Positions 49,172 through 57,897 are shown, counted from the stretch's first letter. The stretch: DNA of 64,000 nucleotides from Leifsonia sp. EB41 (GCF_041262565.1 NZ_JBGCCJ010000001.1:2108001-2172000), one strand, 5' to 3'. The notes: generated by a model from the sequence alone, not told the origin. Program-made: numbers and translations.

Positions 49172-49609
49172 CTAGGAGGCCGGAGTCTGCTGGACGCCGA
49201 GGATGCCGGAGAGGGGGAAGGTGCCGCCGTTGACGGACACGGTCGGGGTCGCCCCCGAGAACGAGACGCCCGTGACGACGCCCGTCTGGGCCTTGCCCGC
49301 GAGGTCGTTGTAGCTCACGGTCTTGCCGATGAGGTCGGCGGCCGCGGTCTGCATCTGCAGGTTCAGGGCGGTGTTGCTGCTGGAGCCCAGCGCGGTCATC
49401 TGCTGCATCATCCCGAGCTGGGTCGTCTGCTGGACCATCGCCGCCGAGTCCATCGGCGAGCTGGGGTCCTGGTTCTTGAGCTGCGTGACGAGCAGGTTCA
49501 TGAAGTCGTCGGCGGTCAGCGACTGGTGCGGAGCCCGGGTGGGCTGCGTCGACCAGAGCGAGGTCGTCGAGGCGGTCGAGGCGGGATCGGTCGAGATGGG
49601 GGTGACCAT
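49172..49609 (-). CDS. flgD: Flagellar hook assembly protein FlgD
   Basis: 145 residues. The core motif LTADDFMNLLVTQLKNQDPSSPMDSAAMVQQTTQLGMMQQM (~30-75) is the diagnostic FlgD N-terminal helix pair, and a short beta domain follows with VSYNDLAGKAQTGVVTGVSF. FlgD is the transient cap on which hook subunits polymerise. It lacks the long C-terminal Ig-like domain of E. coli FlgD, which is common in Gram-positives. The ATG has an AAGGAG ribosome-binding site. It lies 16 bases after fliK. Confidence 0.93.
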   Translation of the reverse strand: MVTPISTDPASTASTTSLWSTQPTRAPHQSLTADDFMNLLVTQLKNQDPSSPMDSAAMVQQTTQLGMMQQMTALGSSSNTALNLQMQTAAADLIGKTVSYNDLAGKAQTGVVTGVSFSGATPTVSVNGGTFPLSGILGVQQTPAS

Positions 49610-49625
49610 GTGTTCTCCTTCGTGG

Positions 49626-50924
49626 TCAGACGACGATGTCGAGGGTTCGGGCGCCGGGGAGGGCGACGGTCGTGGTGGGCAGGTCCGGCGCGGCGCTTCG
49701 GACGGACGCTTCGGCCGGCTCCTCCGGCAGTTCGGCCCGAGCGGTCGTTCCGCGCTCCTCGGCGGAGGCCCACGGCGACCGGCCGCCTCCACCGCTCTCG
49801 GCCCCCGGCGCGTTCTGGTCGGAGACGGAGACCGAGGCGTTCGCCGTCGTCGCGTTGAGGTCGCGCCGCAGGTCCGTGAGGATCTGCCGGATGGCGTCGC
49901 GACCGGCGTCGCTCGGCGCGAACAGCTCGATGTGCACGCCGGTGTCGCTGACGCGCGCGTGCACCGTGACGGGGCCGAGATCGTCGGGGGCGACCCGCAC
50001 GACCACGATGTGGTCGCCGTCGGGTTGCCGCGCGAGGGTCATGACCGGCTGGGCGAGCTGCTGCTGGAGCGGCGGCGCCGGGGTCGGCGCGGTGGAGGCC
50101 GAGGGCGCGGCCGCAGCAAGCGCGGTTGCGAAGGTCGGAGCCTGCGTGAGAACGGGTGCCGCTGCGGGGGTGGTCGACTGCTCGGGGCCCGCGCTCGGTG
50201 TCGCGGGTGCGGACGGCGTCCTGGCGGCCGGCCGGGCAGGCACGGAGGCTGGAGCAGCCACGGAGGCTGGAGCAGGCACGGAGGGCTGCGCACCAGTGGC
50301 GGGATCGGCCGTCGCGATCGGCTGGGCGCTTGCCTCGCGGGTCGGTGCCGGAGCCGCCGCGGGTGCCATGACCGCGGCCGTGGGAGTGGTCGGCGCTTCG
50401 ACGGGAGCGGGCGACGCTGACGTCTGCACCGGGGGCGCGGGCATCGGCGTCGCCGGAGGGACCGGCGCGGCGGCGAGCGCCTGCTGCACCGCGAGCTGAC
50501 CGGCCGCGAGAACATCGGCGACCGCAGGGGAGGGGGCGTCGTGGTGCTGATCCGCGTCGGTCGGCCGCGTGGACGCGCTCTTGCCGTGTGGTCCCTCGTC
50601 CGGAGTGGACGGGGAGGCCGTCGACGCGGCGTCGGCGAGCGGCGCCGGGGCGGATGTCGCCAGACCGAGGAACGTGGCAGGAGCCGGCGCGGGCTGCACA
50701 GGCGGCGCGGGCGGCGGTGTCGTCGGCGCGGTCGCTGCGGCGTCGGCAGAGGGCGCGGGGTCGGAGGGAGGCGCAGGAGGGGTCGGCGCTGCGGCGTCGC
50801 CGGCCAGCGCCGAGAGGAGGGCGGTGCCGAACGCGGTCCCACTGCCGGTCGACGAGGCATCGGACGGCGAGGCGGGCGCGAGCAGGGCCGCGGCGCCCGC
50901 GAACCCCGAGACGACCGCGCTCAC
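49626..50924 (-). CDS. fliK: Flagellar hook-length control protein FliK
   Basis: 432 residues. The first ~300 are low-complexity, Ala/Pro/Thr-rich and disordered (the ruler part). The C-terminal domain (LARQPDGDHIVVVRVAPDDLGPVTVHARVSDTGVHIELFAPSDAGRDAIRQILTDLRRDL, ~300-360) matches the Flg_hook domain with the invariant L-x-P-x-x-L-G-x-V-x-V pattern. FliK measures hook length and signals to FlhB. The start is GTG at 50924 overlapping the C40 peptidase stop (GTGA). Confidence 0.9.
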   Translation of the reverse strand: MSAVVSGFAGAAALLAPASPSDASSTGSGTAFGTALLSALAGDAAAPTPPAPPSDPAPSADAAATAPTTPPPAPPVQPAPAPATFLGLATSAPAPLADAASTASPSTPDEGPHGKSASTRPTDADQHHDAPSPAVADVLAAGQLAVQQALAAAPVPPATPMPAPPVQTSASPAPVEAPTTPTAAVMAPAAAPAPTREASAQPIATADPATGAQPSVPAPASVAAPASVPARPAARTPSAPATPSAGPEQSTTPAAAPVLTQAPTFATALAAAAPSASTAPTPAPPLQQQLAQPVMTLARQPDGDHIVVVRVAPDDLGPVTVHARVSDTGVHIELFAPSDAGRDAIRQILTDLRRDLNATTANASVSVSDQNAPGAESGGGGRSPWASAEERGTTARAELPEEPAEASVRSAAPDLPTTTVALPGARTLDIVV

Positions 50925-51757
50925 GAGTTCGCCCCCGAGCTCTGACCGAGCAGCGCCGTCAGTGCGCTGCCGCCTCCCGACCCCAGGAGGCCGGAGAGCG
51001 ACGACCCGCCGCTCGACCCGAGCAGTCCGAGCAGCGACGACCCTCCGCTCGACCCGAGCAGCGCCGCCAACGCGGACGAGGACGACGACGCGCCACCCGA
51101 GCCCAGCAGCCTGGCCAGCGACGACCCTCCACTCGACCCGAGCAGCGCCGCCAGCGCGGAGGCCGACGTCGTGCCAGAGGCGGCCGGTGTCGGCGCGGTC
51201 GCGTTCGGCACGATCCGGCGGATGGTCACCACGTTCGAGGGCGAGATCCAGTTGTCCATCTCTTCGACCTGGCCGCCCGGCTTGGGCGCCTGGATGATCT
51301 TGCCGTTCCCGGCGTAGATGACGATGTGCTCGCCGCCGTTGCAGACGATGAGGTCGCCCGGCTGCGCGTCGGCCAGCGACGGAACGCTCTGGCCGATCGT
51401 CCCCTGGCCGGAGACCAGCCGCGGCAGCGAGATGCCCATGTCGCCGTAGACGCGCTGCACGAGCCCGGAGCAGTCCAGGCCGGCGCTCGTCGTCCCGCCG
51501 AAGACGTACGGGACGCCGATGTACTTGCGGGCGTCCGCCACGATGTCCGCGCCGGTGGTCCCGTTGTTCGCCTGCTGGCCGGCCGCCGGGGTGACCTGCG
51601 CGCCGGTCGTCCCGGTCGCCGCGGCCAGGCTCGTCGCGAAGGCGGACGAGCTGGTGGTCTGCGCAGCCTGCGCCGCGGGCGTCGGCTGCCCGCCGACGAG
51701 CTGCACCATCTGCGACTCGATCTGCTGGATGCGGCCCACGGCCTCCGTGATGCTCAT
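50921..51757 (-). CDS. NlpC/P60 (C40) peptidoglycan hydrolase of the flagellar operon
   Basis: 278 residues. A coiled N-terminal region (1-65) is followed by an NlpC/P60 domain (~70-185). The nucleophile Cys96 is in LDCSGLVQRVYGDMGISLPR and His144 is in GEHIVIYAGNGKIIQAP. The C-terminal 85 residues (~195-278) are a Gly/Ser/Leu/Ala tract of seven [A/L]LG(S)SGG-S repeats. It sits between fliJ and fliK, where enteric bacteria have no hydrolase, and may play the role of FlgJ's muramidase by opening the wall for the rod. There is no signal peptide, so export by the flagellar apparatus itself is likely (inference). The start ATG is 51757, which overlaps the fliJ stop (ATGA). Confidence 0.88.
   Translation of the reverse strand: MSITEAVGRIQQIESQMVQLVGGQPTPAAQAAQTTSSSAFATSLAAATGTTGAQVTPAAGQQANNGTTGADIVADARKYIGVPYVFGGTTSAGLDCSGLVQRVYGDMGISLPRLVSGQGTIGQSVPSLADAQPGDLIVCNGGEHIVIYAGNGKIIQAPKPGGQVEEMDNWISPSNVVTIRRIVPNATAPTPAASGTTSASALAALLGSSGGSSLARLLGSGGASSSSSALAALLGSSGGSSLLGLLGSSGGSSLSGLLGSGGGSALTALLGQSSGANS
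50941..51162 (-). repeat. Coding tandem repeats of the C40 peptidase tail
   Basis: Degenerate 36- to 42-bp units rich in CGACGACCC(T/G)CC and CTCGACCCGAGCAG are repeated about six times, encoding the Gly/Ser-rich LLGSSGGSSL units of the peptidase tail. The frame is maintained in every copy, so the repeat number can vary without breaking the gene. Confidence 0.75.
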
Positions 51758-52182
51758 ACCGCGTCCCTCCTGCTCTCGCGCCAACCCTGGATGGCCACCT
51801 CGTCGAGCGCGGACTGCTCCTCGCGCAGCTCGCGGGCGACCTCGGCCTCGGTGTGCCGCTTGCGGAGCTTCTCCAGCGAGACGGCGGACGCACGGGCGGC
51901 TCCGTGAGCCGACCTGGCGTCCCCGGCCTCCCGGGCGGCGAGCTCGTGCAGCGCCGACAGCTCGCCGAGCAGCACCTGCGCGCTCGACCGGGCCGCGACC
52001 ACGGCCGAGAGGGTCGCGGAGTCGACGGCGTCGGAGCGGACCCCGGCCAGCGACGCGCGCGTCCTGGCTCCCCGGGCGCGCACAGCGTCCACCGCCCGGT
52101 TCGCGTCGGCGAGCTCCGCCGCCGCCCGCTGTTCCTCCAGGTCGCGCACGCGCAGGAGGCCGGCCAATCCGAAACGCTTCAT
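51754..52182 (-). CDS. fliJ: Flagellar export chaperone FliJ
   Basis: 142 residues, all helical with a long coiled coil (LLRVRDLEEQRAAAELADANRAVDAVRARGARTR, ..., LEKLRKRHTEAEVARELREEQSALDEVAIQGW). FliJ is the central stalk of the FliI ATPase and cycles chaperones. The start ATG at 52182 overlaps fliI (ATGA). The upstream open frame (fifteen codons more) is rejected because it runs into fliI. Confidence 0.88.
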   Translation of the reverse strand: MKRFGLAGLLRVRDLEEQRAAAELADANRAVDAVRARGARTRASLAGVRSDAVDSATLSAVVAARSSAQVLLGELSALHELAAREAGDARSAHGAARASAVSLEKLRKRHTEAEVARELREEQSALDEVAIQGWRESRRDAV

Positions 52183-53507
52183 GCCGCTGCTCCGAACGCT
52201 CGGGTCAGCTCGCGGAGCGAATCCCACGCCCCGTCCGCGGTGGACCGCTGATCCATGCCCTGCCGGAGGAAGCCGTCGATGGCCTCCTCGAACCGCACCG
52301 CGGCGTCGACCCGGGCGTTCGCACCCGGCTTGTACGCGCCGACGTCGAGCAGGTCCTGGGCGCTTCTACGCGCGGAGAGCACCGAACGGAGCGCCGTCGC
52401 GTCGGCCAGCCGGTCCTTCGGGGTGATCTTGGAGGCGAGCCGGGAGATGGAGCCCAGCACGTCGATCGAGGGGAAGTGGCCCGTGATCGCGAGAGCGCGG
52501 TCCAGGACGACGTGCCCGTCGAGGATCGACCGTGCCGCGTCGGCGATGGGCTCGTTGTGGTCGTCGCCGTCGACCAGGACGGTGTAGAGGCCGGTGATCG
52601 ATCCCGTGGCCGCAGCGCCTGCGCGCTCCAGGAGCGACGCCAGCGTGGAGAAGGTCGACGGCGGGTACCCGCGGGTCGCCGGGGGCTCGCCCGCGGAGAG
52701 CCCGATCTCCCGCTGGGCCATCGCCACGCGGGTCAGCGAGTCCATCATCAGGACGACGTGCTGGCCGCGGTCGCGGTGCCACTCCGCGATCCGGGTGGCG
52801 ACGAGGGAGGCCCGCAGCCGCATCAGCGCGGGCTCGTCGGAGGTGGAGACGACGACGATCGAGCGGGCCAGCCCCTCGGCGCCGAGGTCGTCCTCGATGA
52901 ACTCGCGCACCTCGCGGCCGCGCTCGCCGATCAGGGCGATCACGGACACCTCGGCGTCGGTCCCGCGGGCGATCATCGACAGCAGCGACGACTTGCCGAC
53001 GCCCGAGCCGGCGAAGAGGCCCAGCCGCTGCCCGCGGCCGGTGGACACCAGGGTGTCGAGGGCGCGCACCCCGAGCTGGAGGGGCGACGTGATCCGTGCG
53101 CGCTCCAGCGGGCCGGGCGCGGTCTTGGCCAGGCCGACATGCTGCGTCGGCGGGAGCGGCCCCTTGCCGTCGATGGGACGGCCGAGGCCGTCGATGACTC
53201 GGCCGAGCAGCGCGTCGCCCACCGGGACGGCGGGAGCCGCCGGAGCGGAGTGCACGGGCGTGCCGATGGGATGCGCGGCCGAGCCGGACAGCACCATGCA
53301 GGTGAGCAGCCCCGGTCGCACGGCGACGACCTGGGCCGCGGTGTCCACGCCGGGCTCGCCGATCGCCACCAGGTCGCCGACCGCGCCCTCCAGCCCGGCC
53401 ACCTCGATGCCCAGGCCGACGACGGAGGCCACGCGGCCGATCCGCTCCGGCGCTGCCGACCGGACGGCGACCGCCAACCGGGCGCCCCCCGGCGCGTACC
53501 CGGTCAT
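52179..53507 (-). CDS. fliI: Flagellum-specific ATPase FliI
   Basis: 442 residues, F1-beta-like ATPase. The P-loop GLFAGSGVGKSSLL (163-176) and Walker B VVLMMDSLTRVAMAQREIGLS are both intact, and the C-terminal motif GAYKPGANARVDAAVRFEEAIDGFLRQ is typical. It energises substrate unfolding in the export apparatus with FliH and FliJ. It overlaps fliH by four bases (ATGA-type) and fliJ by four. Confidence 0.96.
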   Translation of the reverse strand: MTGYAPGGARLAVAVRSAAPERIGRVASVVGLGIEVAGLEGAVGDLVAIGEPGVDTAAQVVAVRPGLLTCMVLSGSAAHPIGTPVHSAPAAPAVPVGDALLGRVIDGLGRPIDGKGPLPPTQHVGLAKTAPGPLERARITSPLQLGVRALDTLVSTGRGQRLGLFAGSGVGKSSLLSMIARGTDAEVSVIALIGERGREVREFIEDDLGAEGLARSIVVVSTSDEPALMRLRASLVATRIAEWHRDRGQHVVLMMDSLTRVAMAQREIGLSAGEPPATRGYPPSTFSTLASLLERAGAAATGSITGLYTVLVDGDDHNEPIADAARSILDGHVVLDRALAITGHFPSIDVLGSISRLASKITPKDRLADATALRSVLSARRSAQDLLDVGAYKPGANARVDAAVRFEEAIDGFLRQGMDQRSTADGAWDSLRELTRAFGAAA

Positions 53508-54121
53508 GCGCGGTCTCCCGTCAGGACGGTGCGCGCCCGTGCGAGCCCCGCGTCGATCCTGGCGTCCAGCCAGCCGTCGCGCAGGACGGCGATGGCGTCG
53601 CTCGGAGCGATGGACGGGTCGGGCACGATCTCCGGGAAGGCGCCGGTCTCCTGCGCGACCGCGCGGGCGTCGTCCGGGTGCATCCGCACCGAGACCAGCT
53701 CTCCGGCCGGCGTGGCGGCGATGACGCGGCGCAGGGTGTCGGCCGCGTCGACGTGCCCGTCGGCCACCTCGCGCTGGAGCACGGCCTCGGCGAGCGCGAG
53801 CGCCGCCTCCACCAGGGCGTCGTCGGCGGTGGCGACGACCGGGACGGCGAGCGCGCGCACCCCCTCCGCGGCCGCGGCGAGCGCCGCCAGGGCGCGCCGG
53901 GTCGCTGCGGCGGAATCCGCCTCCGCCGCCTGCCAGTGCTGGAGCCGGGCGCGCTCGGCCGCCTCGTGCTCGGCCTCCGCGCGGCGCAGACCCTCGCTGT
54001 AGCCGGCGGCGAACCCGCGGGCCCGCGCGCTCGACGCGCCGCCCTCGGCGTCGACCGAGACGGCCGCGCCGGACGAACCGACCTCGGGATACCGCACAGG
54101 GGCGAACGCGCTACTCGACAT
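53504..54121 (-). CDS. fliH: Flagellar assembly protein FliH
   Basis: 205 residues. The N-terminal region contains a helical G-x3-G-x3 stretch (ARARGFAAGYSEGLRRAEAEH). A long helix follows, then the C-terminal domain (VEAALALAEAVLQREVADGHVDAADTLRRVIAATPAGELVSVRMHPDDARAV), as in FliH/HrpE. It inhibits FliI and docks it to the C-ring. The ATG at 54121 overlaps the fliG end by 11 bases. The DNA is strongly Ala/Arg biased. Confidence 0.88.
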   Translation of the reverse strand: MSSSAFAPVRYPEVGSSGAAVSVDAEGGASSARARGFAAGYSEGLRRAEAEHEAAERARLQHWQAAEADSAAATRRALAALAAAAEGVRALAVPVVATADDALVEAALALAEAVLQREVADGHVDAADTLRRVIAATPAGELVSVRMHPDDARAVAQETGAFPEIVPDPSIAPSDAIAVLRDGWLDARIDAGLARARTVLTGDRA

Positions 54122-55136
54122 ATTCGTCCTCGTCCGAGCGATGCACCGTGATCGTGCCCTCCGCTTCGAGGTCGCGGATCGCGCGGACGATCTCCGCCCT
54201 GGCCTCCTCGACGCGGGAGAGCCGGATCGAGCCGAGCACCGACGACTCCTCGTCGAGGACCTCGAGGTTGCGCTCGGAGAGGTTGGCGCGGATGACGTCC
54301 CTCGTCGCCTCCGGCGAGCCCTTCATCGCGATGGCGAGCATGGAGACGTCGATGCCGCGGAGCACCTGCTGGACGTCGCGCGGCTCCAGCTTCACGATGT
54401 CGGCGAAGGTCAGCATCCGCGAGCGCACCTCGGCGGCGAGCTCGGGATCGCGCTGGTCCAGTTCGTCCAGCAGTGCGCGCTCGTTGGCGACGCTGGAGCG
54501 GTTGATGATGTCCACCAGGGGCTGCACGCCGCCGACGGCGTCCTGCTGGTCCTTGGTCTTGACGACCGATCCGGCGCGGCTGCGCAGCGTGTCGGCGACG
54601 GTGCGGGCCACCTCGGGGCTCACGCTGCCCATCGTCGCGATGCAGTGCGCGACGTCGGTGCGGATCTCGGGCTTGAGCGCCGCGAGGACCCGCGAGGCCT
54701 GGTCGGCCCGCAGGTGGGCGAGCACGGTGGCCATCGTCTGCGACAGCTCGCCGTCGAGCAGGAGGGCGACCTGCGCAGGGTCGGCGGTGTCCAGGAACTC
54801 GAAGGCGCGTCCGGCGAGCGAGGATGCCACGCGGGACATCACGCCGGCGGCCCGCTCGGTGCCGAACGAGGCCTCCAGCAGCCCGATGGCCGCGCTCCGG
54901 CCTCCGCTGACGCGCGCGGCCGGCTGGAGGGCGAGCTCGTGGAACTCCACGAGCGCCGCCTCGGCCTGCTGCCGGTCGACGCGCTTGAGCGCGACGATCT
55001 CCGCTGCGATCTCCTCGGACTCCGACTCGCTGAACTGCTGCATGACGCGCGCGGCGGCCGCCTGATCCAGGTTCATCAGGATCAGGGCGGCCTTCTGCGC
55101 GCCCGTCAGCGGAGCGGCGGCCTTGGTGTCCGTCAC
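54111..55136 (-). CDS. fliG: Flagellar motor switch protein FliG
   Basis: 341 residues. The N-terminal FliF-binding domain has LTGAQKAALILMNLDQAAAARVMQQFSESESEEIAAEIVAL (8-48). The middle armadillo-like domain includes LDTADPAQVALLLDGELSQTMATVLAHLR (~118-145). The C-terminal torque helix carries the charged residues EPRDVQQVLRGIDVSMLAIAMKGSPEATRDVIRANLSER (~252-290). It is the rotor component that touches MotA. It overlaps fliF by four bases (GTGA). Confidence 0.95.
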   Translation of the reverse strand: MTDTKAAAPLTGAQKAALILMNLDQAAAARVMQQFSESESEEIAAEIVALKRVDRQQAEAALVEFHELALQPAARVSGGRSAAIGLLEASFGTERAAGVMSRVASSLAGRAFEFLDTADPAQVALLLDGELSQTMATVLAHLRADQASRVLAALKPEIRTDVAHCIATMGSVSPEVARTVADTLRSRAGSVVKTKDQQDAVGGVQPLVDIINRSSVANERALLDELDQRDPELAAEVRSRMLTFADIVKLEPRDVQQVLRGIDVSMLAIAMKGSPEATRDVIRANLSERNLEVLDEESSVLGSIRLSRVEEARAEIVRAIRDLEAEGTITVHRSDEDEYVE

Positions 55137-56731
55137 GGCGTCGTCTCCTTCTCACCCATCAGGCTGAGCAGGAAGTCCGCCGCGCGGCGCGGGTCGTCCA
55201 CGGCGAGCTGCTCGATCTCGGCCCTGCGCTGCTCCGACTCGATCGACACCGGGGTCGGCGGAGGGGTCTTCAGCGGCACGGTCGGAGCGGTGACCTGCGT
55301 GAAGGCGAGCGTCGGGGCGGCCAGCTCGTCGTAGCGGTCGTCGCCGTCGGCCTCCGCGTTGCGGCGACGGCGGCGGAAGACGAGGAGCGCGATGATCATC
55401 GCGACGATGATGCCCGCGGCGATCAGGCCGGTGCGGACCAGGGAGTCGAGCTGCGCCTGCTGGGTCTGCGCCGCGGCCTGCGCCAGCGCCTGCTTCGCGG
55501 CCTGCGCGTTCGCCTGCGAGAAGTTGACGAGCTGCACGCCCACCGCGTCGCCGCGGGTCGTGTCGATGCCGGAGGCGTTGGCCACCATCGTCTGGAGCTG
55601 GCCCGTGCTCACCCCGGCCTTGTTCGCGGCCGCGCTGTCGACGGCGACGGAGACCGTCTGCCGCTGGACGCCGCCGGCCGGGATCTGCTGCGTGACGCTG
55701 GTCTTGTTCAGCGCGTTGTCGCTCGTCGTGTTGTCGGAGCTGTAGCTGCCGTTGCCTCCGCTGTTCGCGGCGGTGTTGGAGACGCCGTTCGTGGTGGAGC
55801 TGGTGCCGAGCACGCCGGACTGGGCGGCCGCGCCGGTGCCGGTGTAGGTCTCCTTCTGCGACGACGAGCTGGTCTGCGGCGCCCCGGTCGGGATGCTGTA
55901 GCTGTCGGTCGTCTTCGTGGAGGTCGAGTTGTCCATCAGCGCGCTGACGACGACCGTGGAGTTGCCCGAGCCGAGCACCTTGTCGAGCATCGACTGCACG
56001 CTGGACTGGACGGCGCTGTCGTAGGCCTTCGCCTGGTCGCCGGTCGAGCCGGCCGTGGCCCCGCCCGTCGCCGAGAGCACGTTGCCCGCGGCGTCGATCA
56101 CGGAGACGTCGGTGGGCTTCATCCCCACGGTCGAGGACGAGACGAGGTGGACGATGGCCTGCACCTGCGCGGGAGTCAGCGTGGTGCCGGCGCTCTCGTC
56201 CACGAAGACGCTGGCCGTCGGGTCCTGCGCCTGGTCGGTGAACACCGTCGGCTGCGGGATGGCCAGCTTGACCGAGGCCGTCTTGACCCCCTGCATCGCG
56301 TCGATCGTGCTCGCGAGCTCGCCCTCCATCGCACGCTTGTAGGTGACGTCCTGCTGGAACTCGGAGGTCGTGACGCCCATGTTGTCGAGCAGGGAGTAGC
56401 CCTGGTTGCTGCTCGCCGGGAGGTTGGCCGCGGCCGCCTTCAACCGCTCCTGGTAGACCTGCGCCTGCGGCACGAGGATCGTGTTGCCGCCGTCCGTGAG
56501 CTGATACGGAACGTTGTCGGTGTGGAGCTGCGTGGTGATCGCGGAGGCGTCGGAGGCGGAGATCCCGCTGAACAGCGGCACGTACTGCGGCTGGGTCAGC
56601 CAGACCGACAGGCCGGTGACGCCCAGGACGAGCACGAGCAGCGCGAGGACCGAGACGGTCTTCTGCGCGAAGCTGAAGCCGGCGATCGTCGCGCCGATGC
56701 GCTTGAGGACCGCCTGGAGCCGGGCCGGCAT
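55133..56731 (-). CDS. fliF: Flagellar MS-ring protein FliF
   Basis: 532 residues. The first membrane helix (TVSVLALLVLVLGVTGLSVWL) lies near 27-47. Ring-building motifs follow (GYSLLDNMGVTTSEFQQDVTYKRAMEGELASTIDAM, ~112-147), then a Ser/Thr/Asn-rich middle (~255-355). The second helix (GLIAAGIIVAMIIALLVF) lies near 435-452, followed by a cytoplasmic tail that binds FliG. FliF is the platform of the basal body. The ATG at 56731 lies directly after the fliE stop. Confidence 0.95.
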   Translation of the reverse strand: MPARLQAVLKRIGATIAGFSFAQKTVSVLALLVLVLGVTGLSVWLTQPQYVPLFSGISASDASAITTQLHTDNVPYQLTDGGNTILVPQAQVYQERLKAAAANLPASSNQGYSLLDNMGVTTSEFQQDVTYKRAMEGELASTIDAMQGVKTASVKLAIPQPTVFTDQAQDPTASVFVDESAGTTLTPAQVQAIVHLVSSSTVGMKPTDVSVIDAAGNVLSATGGATAGSTGDQAKAYDSAVQSSVQSMLDKVLGSGNSTVVVSALMDNSTSTKTTDSYSIPTGAPQTSSSSQKETYTGTGAAAQSGVLGTSSTTNGVSNTAANSGGNGSYSSDNTTSDNALNKTSVTQQIPAGGVQRQTVSVAVDSAAANKAGVSTGQLQTMVANASGIDTTRGDAVGVQLVNFSQANAQAAKQALAQAAAQTQQAQLDSLVRTGLIAAGIIVAMIIALLVFRRRRRNAEADGDDRYDELAAPTLAFTQVTAPTVPLKTPPPTPVSIESEQRRAEIEQLAVDDPRRAADFLLSLMGEKETTP

Positions 56732-57043
56732 CTAGCCACCCATCCGCATGATGGTGTTGAACGCGTCCACGGCCTGGTTGCGCAGCGTCGCCATGAGCTG
56801 CACGGTCGTCTGCACGCGGGCAGCGGCGACGGTCGCGTCCTGGATGTCGTTGAGGTTGCCGGTGACCGCCTTCACGTTGGCCGCGTCGGACGTGCTCTGC
56901 AGCTGCTGGAGGTTGTTGACCGCCCCCGTCAGCGCGGCGCCGAACCCACCTGCGCCCGAGCCGGAGGACGGGGCGGCGACGGCCGGAGCCGCCTGCTGGA
57001 CGTTTCCGAGCGAGATCGCTCCGATGGCCGGAATGCTCATCAC
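56732..57043 (-). CDS. fliE: Flagellar hook-basal body protein FliE
   Basis: 103 residues. The C-terminal helix hairpin NLNDIQDATVAAARVQTTVQLMATLRNQAVDAFNTIMRM is the diagnostic FliE pattern, and the N-terminal 40 residues are low in complexity. It joins the MS-ring to the rod. It overlaps flgC by four bases, which offers ATG at 57043 or 57040. Confidence 0.93.
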   Translation of the reverse strand: MMSIPAIGAISLGNVQQAAPAVAAPSSGSGAGGFGAALTGAVNNLQQLQSTSDAANVKAVTGNLNDIQDATVAAARVQTTVQLMATLRNQAVDAFNTIMRMGG

Positions 57044-57432
57044 TTGGCTCCGATCTGCAGTGCCGACTGGTACATGTCCTTCGCGGCGGTCACCGCGTTC
57101 GAGTTCGCCTGGTACGCGCGCTGCGCCTCGATGAGGTCGGTCATCTGGCTCGCCATGTCGATGGTCGTCTGCTTCACGTAGCCCTGCGCGTTGGCGTTCG
57201 GGTCGCCGGGGGAGTAGACGAGCTGACCCGCAGCCGAGCCGTAGACGATGCCGCCGATCGAGACTCCGTTCATCCCGGGGTTGGCCTGCGCCTGGACGAA
57301 GCGCTCCTGGAAGGCGGGGTTGTTCGGGGAGGTGGTGTCGTTGATGTTCGCGAGGTTGTCGCTGATCGAGTCCAGCCAGGTCTGGTTGAGCGTCATGCCC
57401 GTGCCGGAGATGCCGATGGCGTCGTAGCTCAT
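57040..57432 (-). CDS. flgC: Flagellar rod protein FlgC
   Basis: 130 residues: the N-terminal D0 is YDAIGISGTGMTLNQTWLDSISDNLANIND and the C-terminal D0 is QTTIDMASQMTDLIEAQRAYQANSNAVTAAKDMYQSAL, both typical of the rod family. It builds the proximal rod with FlgB and FliE. It follows flgB with a gap of two bases. Confidence 0.94.
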   Translation of the reverse strand: MSYDAIGISGTGMTLNQTWLDSISDNLANINDTTSPNNPAFQERFVQAQANPGMNGVSIGGIVYGSAAGQLVYSPGDPNANAQGYVKQTTIDMASQMTDLIEAQRAYQANSNAVTAAKDMYQSALQIGAK

Positions 57433-57434
57433 GG

Positions 57435-57785
57435 TCAGTTCACCGTCGCAGCGGCTCGGATCTCACTGAACTGCTGGGACATCGCCTGCGAGGCCGCCTG
57501 GAACTTCAGCCCGTTGCTGACCTCGGCGAGCGTCTCCTGCTCCAGCGAGACGTTGTTGCCGTTCAGCCGGGTCGGGTCCATGCTCGTCGTCGGCGCGATG
57601 GCGGAGGCCGGCAGCGCACCGCTGTGCGCCGCGACCGACTTCTCGAGGGCCGACGCGAAGTCCACGACCTGGGCGTGGTAGCCGGGCGTATTGATGTTCG
57701 CGATGTTGTTCGAGATCGCGGTCTGCGCCGCGGCATAGCCGTCGAGGGCGGAGGACATCGCGTTCATCGTCACGGATTCGAGCAA
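57435..57785 (-). CDS. flgB: Flagellar rod protein FlgB
   Basis: 116 residues with the rod signature SSALDGYAAAQTAISNNIANINTPGYHAQVVDF and the ending SNGLKFQAASQAMSQQFSEIRAAATVN. The start is TTG at 57785, because a GAGGTGA ribosome-binding site lies five bases before it and the family usually starts with the same LESVTM-type sequence; ATG at 57767 is the alternative. It is the first gene of the basal-body operon (flgB-flgC-fliE-F-G-H-I-J-C40-fliK-flgD-flgE). Confidence 0.93.
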   Translation of the reverse strand: MLESVTMNAMSSALDGYAAAQTAISNNIANINTPGYHAQVVDFASALEKSVAAHSGALPASAIAPTTSMDPTRLNGNNVSLEQETLAEVSNGLKFQAASQAMSQQFSEIRAAATVN

Positions 57786-57865
57786 GGCTCACCTCATGAA
57801 TGGTGGAATTCCAGGGGAGGAGGCCGATCCGTGGCCCGCAGTGAGCTATCCGTGCTCGTAGTGGC

Positions 57866-57892
57866 CTATCGGCAGGAACGGCTGCCGCGTTA
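57866..57892 (-). promoter_or_regulatory. Sigma-28 (FliA) promoter of the flgB operon
   Basis: TAAC (complement of 57889-57892), 15 bases, GCCGATAG (complement of 57866-57873). The -35 element lies five bases beyond the end of the fliT-like gene. The transcript would start about 75 bases before flgB. Confidence 0.88.
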
Positions 57893-57897
57893 GCGTC

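Noticed and set aside
50941-51162. CRISPR-like array in the C40 peptidase gene
   Set aside because: Repeats are degenerate, contiguous without spacers, keep the reading frame and encode a Gly/Ser tail.
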